This document shows, piece by piece, positions 6,467 through 10,095 of a stretch of DNA of 10,095 nt. Both the position numbers and the translations under genes were made by a program. Origin of the DNA: Thermotogae bacterium (lineage in GTDB: Bacteria > Thermotogota > Thermotogae > UBA12178); assembly GCA_003641795.1 (NCBI GenBank), contig QNAP01000045.1, positions 1 through 10,095 on the forward strand, written 5' to 3'. Numbering within the stretch: the first letter of the stretch is position 1; every line of letters begins with the position of its first letter. The notes beneath the pieces were generated by a model. That model was not told the origin of the DNA. It ran no database searches and saw only the letters and a program-made list of their open reading frames with translations.

Positions 6467-9400
6467 GTGTACACCCTTTACAAGTACGTTATCAAGGAAA
6501 CACTCTTGCCCTTTCTTATAGGTCTCGGTGGTTTCGTAGTTTTCGTTAGCGTTGAACTCCTTTACCAACTCTCCGATACTATAGTGAGATACCGGGTGGG
6601 CTTCGACAAGCTCCTCCTCTTGCTCTATTACCAGTTGCCGTACTTCCTCGTGATGGGCATCCCCGTGGGTGCTCTCTTTTCCATCTTTTGGGTCATTTCA
6701 CGACTCAGTGCTGATAACGAGATAGTGGCGATACAAGTACATGGAATAAACCTGAAACGACTGGTCATCCCTTTTCTGATCGTCTCTCTCGTTCTCAGTG
6801 GTTTGGCGTACGTTCTCAACGACTACCTCGTGCCAACAGCCAACAGGAAGTTTTTCGAGGCACAGTACAAGTATATTTACCGCAAGAATCCAGAAAGCTT
6901 TTCGGAACTGGTGCGAACCAACACGTTCTTCAAAGTCAGAGAGAATCAGTACTTCTACATAGAAGAATTCGAGAAATCATCGAATACTTTCAAGGATGTC
7001 CTCATTTACGAACTGGGGAGCAAGGTAACAGTTACCCATGCGAAACGGGCAAAGAAAGAAGGAAACGTTTGGATACTCGAAGATGGTAGGGTGTACACAG
7101 TAGATAGTAACGGGCTTTTATCTTTCGATGCCAGTTTCAAACGTATGAACTTAGACATATCCCAAGAGATAGAGGAGTTCGTCAGATCGTCCAAGAGCTC
7201 CAAAGAAATGACGAGCCGTGAGCTCAAACGTCGAATAGAGAACTTCAAGAAGCTTCACGTGGAAACAGCCGCATTGGAAGTGGAGTATCAAAGCAAATTT
7301 GCCACTTCCTTGGCTCCCTTGATAATCGTAATACTCGGAGTTCCCATATCGTTAGTATTCAATATAAGAACCAAATCGTGGAGCGTGATACTTACTTTCA
7401 TATTAGTAGTGCTCTACCAGGGAAGTGACGCTTGGATTTCGGCCCTCGGCAAAGAAAAGTACCTTCCTCCGTCTCTGGCCCCCTGGATTCCCAATCTGAT
7501 CTTCGGCCTGTGCGGTTTCACCATGTTCGTTCTCCTCGACACGAAGCTACTCCTGGTCACCAGAGATCGCATTCTCGCTGTCTTCAAAAGGAAGAACCTT
7601 CTGTTCATTGCGTTGCTCCTCATAGGAGCGGGAACTTTATTACAGGGGGAGATAATCAGAATAACTGCCGAAGAAGCCGTTGCCCACGGTGAAACGCTCG
7701 TAGCCGAAGGCAACATCACGGTGAAATATTCCGATCTCACCGTTCACGCGAGCGCGGCCACGATTACTTCCGAAATCGCCACTTTTTCTGGAAATGTACG
7801 TATCCTCAGTCCAGATATAAACGAAACGACAGGAGAGACCTTGGTTGTAAACGACGAACGTGCCACCATAACCAACGCACGTTTTGCGGAAGGGGACCTC
7901 CTTCTGATCTCCCCTCTGATGACCATCACCTTTTCACAAGAGGCGAACAACAGGAGTTACGAAGTGATCGAATCTGATAGGGAATCCACGGTGGTACAGG
8001 AAGATCGCAGCTATCGAGTCGCTCGTTTTGTTTACGAACGTCATCTCGGTATGCTGACAGCGTGGGAGGTCAAGGGAAAAGAAAAGGTGAAAAACAAAAA
8101 AGGGCAGATGAAGTGGGTCAATGTTGTGGGACCAAAGATCCAAATAGAAATTGACGACGACCTTTCTACCTCCACAATTTATTCCGGATATATCACCACG
8201 TGCGACCTCGAAGAACCTCACTATCGTTTCGAAGCCAGAAGAGTTGTGATACTTCCGAGCAAGGTGCTGGTGAGCGAAGATATGTTTCTCGATCTTCTCG
8301 GTGTTGTAGTTCTCTACTACCCTATTTACTTTCTCGACGTTAGTGGAGGAAAGCAGCCCGTGGAATTCTCAGCAAGTTTCGGTTCCAACGACGGATTTGG
8401 ATTTATCGTGAGGAACAACTTCGAACTCTTCGGGGGTGAAGGAACGGTCGTTTACAGCTATAAAGAAAAAGGAGAAGAAGCGGGAAAGAAGACGTACATC
8501 GAATACACGTATCCCTTCAACGATTACACCTCTTTGAAGTTCCGTTTCGACGCGCCCTCCAAACTTGGAATTTCTTATGGAACCAAGCTCTGGGGATTTT
8601 CACTGGGTTTGGGTTACAACAGTGAATCTACCGAAGCGGGTAAGAAGTCCAGCCTTGGACTCACCCTGAAGCAAAAGGTGGGTAAACGAGAGATCGTGGT
8701 GACATCTTCAGAAAACATCCGAGAAGATGGCGCAAAGGTATTGATACCGATAAATATGACCCTCAAAAAATACCCGCTATCCCAACCTCCCTGGAGTTTC
8801 CAAATCTCCAACTTAGGCTTCAAGATCTCCTCTTTCGCCAACCCAGGCGAATTTGCATTCCAAAAACTCGGTTCTGGAAGCCTCGAGTTTACCATGTCGG
8901 GAAGTTACGGATTGAACTCCGGGGAAAAGGTGAAAAATTCGGGATCATTAGGACTCTCTCTCATAAGAAGGGACGAATCTCTGACCTCCTCACTCTTCCT
9001 CGACCATCTTGCGAGCTTTGATATCCTTAACGCTTCTGCCAAGAACTTCATGGGGTCCACAACACAAAAGATAAATTTGAGTGTTGCTGGAGGGATAAGC
9101 ACCTCACGAAATGCTGAGCGTTGCGGTTTCAAACTCTCCTACAGTTGGAATTGGGAGGTTCCAACGAAGATACTCAGTGTCGGTGTGGGATACACCCTTC
9201 AAGAATCCAACGGGCGAAACATAGGAGCCTTTAAATCGTTTAACGCTGATCTGAACAGCATTTCAGCAGGGCTCACGTTGAAGGCACTCCCCATTGCAGT
9301 CGTCAGTTTGGAAAAGATCGGTTACGATTTTAAAACCCATACTTGGTCTAATCTCGAGCTCAGCACGTCCAGCAAATGGCAGTTCGGCTCTCTTGCTCTT

Positions 9401-10018
9401 AAGCTGACGAGTAAGACACCCATCTATATAGCGGATGGCAGCGCCTTGAAAAAGACCTCGTGGCAGATAACCACCACGCTGAAAACTCGGAGGGTATCTT
9501 TGAACAACACCAGTGCCTTCGCAGTGGACTATTTGAGTGGTACCCCCATAGAGAGTGTGAACAACAAGTTCTCGCTTCGAATCGGAAAACTCTGGTATCT
9601 CGACTCTTTCAAGTTTTCAGGGACTTACATACTCGATTTGTCTCACGGTTTTGAAATCTCGAAACTCGACTCCAAACTCGAGTTCGTGTTCTTTGGAATC
9701 AAACACACCTTCAAAAAGCTCAGATTCTATCAAGATCGGTGGATCCTGGACTATTTCACAACTTTTCATGGCTGGTCTACGGGTATTTCAGGCACTTTCT
9801 ACGAAAGTGGGGCGATAGGTGGCGGAAAGCTTACGTTGGGGTTCCCTCTTCACTGTTGGAATGGCCGTTTGTACACCGAATTTTCCAAGAAAAGTGGAGG
9901 GATTACCGAAGGTTGGGATGTGGGAAAGGTATCACTGACTTTTTACATTAAGGATTTTCCTGAAAAATTTTTCAGCTTTTCTGTGAATCCTTGGGGATTC
10001 AACGCTGGGATCTTTTGA
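6467..10018 (+). CDS. fusion protein: LptF/LptG-type permease, LptA/OstA-like segment, LptD-like outer-membrane barrel
   Basis: The 1183 residues join three parts of the Lpt bridge that are normally separate proteins. Residues 1-365 are a YjgP/YjgQ (LptF/LptG) permease: start YTLYKYVIKETLLPF, helices near 12-34, 48-75 and 97-119, the SADNEIVAIQVHGINL loop at 81-96 expected to meet the ATPase LptB, a periplasmic domain at 120-275, then helices near 283-300, 304-322 and 339-358. Residues 377-394 form a seventh hydrophobic segment after FKRKN, shaped like a signal peptide. Residues 395-505 resemble LptA/OstA (VAEGNITVKYSDLTVHA, then ATFSGNV). Residues 570-625 carry the LptD signature: ITTCD at 576-580, then FEARRVVIL and GVVVLYYPIYFLDV. 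Residues 640-1183 are alternating, aromatic-rich strands fitting a large beta-barrel, ending in Phe. GTG at 6467 is clear from the ribosome binding site and family N-terminus. No LptB or second permease is nearby. Function is inferred; the cargo is unknown. Confidence 0.85.
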   Translation: MYTLYKYVIKETLLPFLIGLGGFVVFVSVELLYQLSDTIVRYRVGFDKLLLLLYYQLPYFLVMGIPVGALFSIFWVISRLSADNEIVAIQVHGINLKRLVIPFLIVSLVLSGLAYVLNDYLVPTANRKFFEAQYKYIYRKNPESFSELVRTNTFFKVRENQYFYIEEFEKSSNTFKDVLIYELGSKVTVTHAKRAKKEGNVWILEDGRVYTVDSNGLLSFDASFKRMNLDISQEIEEFVRSSKSSKEMTSRELKRRIENFKKLHVETAALEVEYQSKFATSLAPLIIVILGVPISLVFNIRTKSWSVILTFILVVLYQGSDAWISALGKEKYLPPSLAPWIPNLIFGLCGFTMFVLLDTKLLLVTRDRILAVFKRKNLLFIALLLIGAGTLLQGEIIRITAEEAVAHGETLVAEGNITVKYSDLTVHASAATITSEIATFSGNVRILSPDINETTGETLVVNDERATITNARFAEGDLLLISPLMTITFSQEANNRSYEVIESDRESTVVQEDRSYRVARFVYERHLGMLTAWEVKGKEKVKNKKGQMKWVNVVGPKIQIEIDDDLSTSTIYSGYITTCDLEEPHYRFEARRVVILPSKVLVSEDMFLDLLGVVVLYYPIYFLDVSGGKQPVEFSASFGSNDGFGFIVRNNFELFGGEGTVVYSYKEKGEEAGKKTYIEYTYPFNDYTSLKFRFDAPSKLGISYGTKLWGFSLGLGYNSESTEAGKKSSLGLTLKQKVGKREIVVTSSENIREDGAKVLIPINMTLKKYPLSQPPWSFQISNLGFKISSFANPGEFAFQKLGSGSLEFTMSGSYGLNSGEKVKNSGSLGLSLIRRDESLTSSLFLDHLASFDILNASAKNFMGSTTQKINLSVAGGISTSRNAERCGFKLSYSWNWEVPTKILSVGVGYTLQESNGRNIGAFKSFNADLNSISAGLTLKALPIAVVSLEKIGYDFKTHTWSNLELSTSSKWQFGSLALKLTSKTPIYIADGSALKKTSWQITTTLKTRRVSLNNTSAFAVDYLSGTPIESVNNKFSLRIGKLWYLDSFKFSGTYILDLSHGFEISKLDSKLEFVFFGIKHTFKKLRFYQDRWILDYFTTFHGWSTGISGTFYESGAIGGGKLTLGFPLHCWNGRLYTEFSKKSGGITEGWDVGKVSLTFYIKDFPEKFFSFSVNPWGFNAGIF
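7595..7648 (+). other. seventh hydrophobic segment joining permease to LptA/LptD part (signal-peptide-like)
   Basis: This encodes residues 377-394 of the fusion: positive FKRKN, a Leu/Ile/Ala core, then LLQGE. LptF and LptG normally have six helices with both ends in the cytoplasm. A seventh crossing is exactly what is needed to place the following LptA/LptD part in the periplasm. It looks like the original signal peptide of a separate LptD-like precursor kept as a membrane helix. A signal peptidase site after G394 (L-Q-G) is possible but not strong. Confidence 0.6.
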
Positions 10019-10080
10019 GGTTCCAAAACTCGAGATAAAAGTATGGTGAGCCTGAAACCGTTAAACGAAGTGGAGATGAC

Positions 10081-10095
10081 AGGAGGGATGTGTAT
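10081..10095 (+). promoter_or_regulatory. strong ribosome binding site for a gene starting at or near the window edge
   Basis: AGGAGGG at 10081-10087 is the best Shine-Dalgarno match near the 3' end. If the base after the window is G, an ATG would start at 10094 with a 6-base spacing. The same frame is open upstream to an ATG at 10043, which has only a weak GAG at 10032-10034, so the start could also be there. The product cannot be told from this much sequence. No terminator separates it from the Lpt fusion gene, so it may belong to the same operon. Confidence 0.4.

Noticed and set aside
9962..9973. A 12-base palindrome GAAAAATTTTTC
   Set aside because: It lies in coding sequence for KNFS-like residues, is A/T only apart from its ends, and can arise by chance.
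10015..10039. A promoter after the Lpt fusion (TTGAGG and GATAAA)
   Set aside because: The spacing between the two elements is only 13 bases and the -10 match is four of six, too poor to support.

Overview
The window reads as a thermophilic bacterium of the phylum Thermotogota, probably the Thermotoga/Pseudothermotoga group. The main clue is gene order: an Omp-alpha type outer-membrane coiled-coil protein, ruvB, yggS, yggT, a short NAD kinase, a PhoU-like protein and a large envelope protein. From memory this resembles the TM1729-TM1735 region of Thermotoga maritima, with an asparaginyl-tRNA synthetase gene added between the omp and ruvB genes. Several proteins (NAD kinase, PhoU, RuvB) also look like the T. 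maritima versions as I remember them. No database search was possible.

Layout: eight complete genes, all on the + strand, fill about 98-1618 (omp-alpha), 1638-2936 (asnS, archaeal-like), 2961-3977 (ruvB), 3970-4665 (yggS family), 4688-4987 (yggT family), 4984-5790 (nadK), 5801-6466 (phoU-like) and 6467-10018 (a giant Lpt fusion). Gaps are 0-24 bases and two junctions overlap, so this is almost certainly one transcription unit. A plausible extended -10 promoter lies just before omp-alpha. No terminator or internal promoter is convincing. There is no non-coding stretch longer than 100 bases, and I saw no RNA gene, insertion sequence, CRISPR array or repeat family.

The gene mix joins housekeeping (tRNA charging, Holliday junction migration, PLP homeostasis, NADP synthesis) with the cell envelope. 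The first gene encodes a rod thought to tether the outer membrane (the 'toga') to the wall. YggT is a small inner-membrane protein. The last gene encodes one 1183-residue polypeptide that joins an LptF/LptG-type inner-membrane permease, a periplasmic LptA/OstA-like segment and an LptD-like outer-membrane barrel.

This last gene is the most interesting object here. It is a predicted covalent bridge from inner to outer membrane, in a lineage not known to make classical lipopolysaccharide. Its built-in seventh hydrophobic segment looks like the old signal peptide of a once separate LptD. Secondary points of interest are a PhoU-like protein that has lost one of its two metal-binding motifs, and the archaeal-type AsnRS gene inserted in an otherwise conserved neighbourhood.
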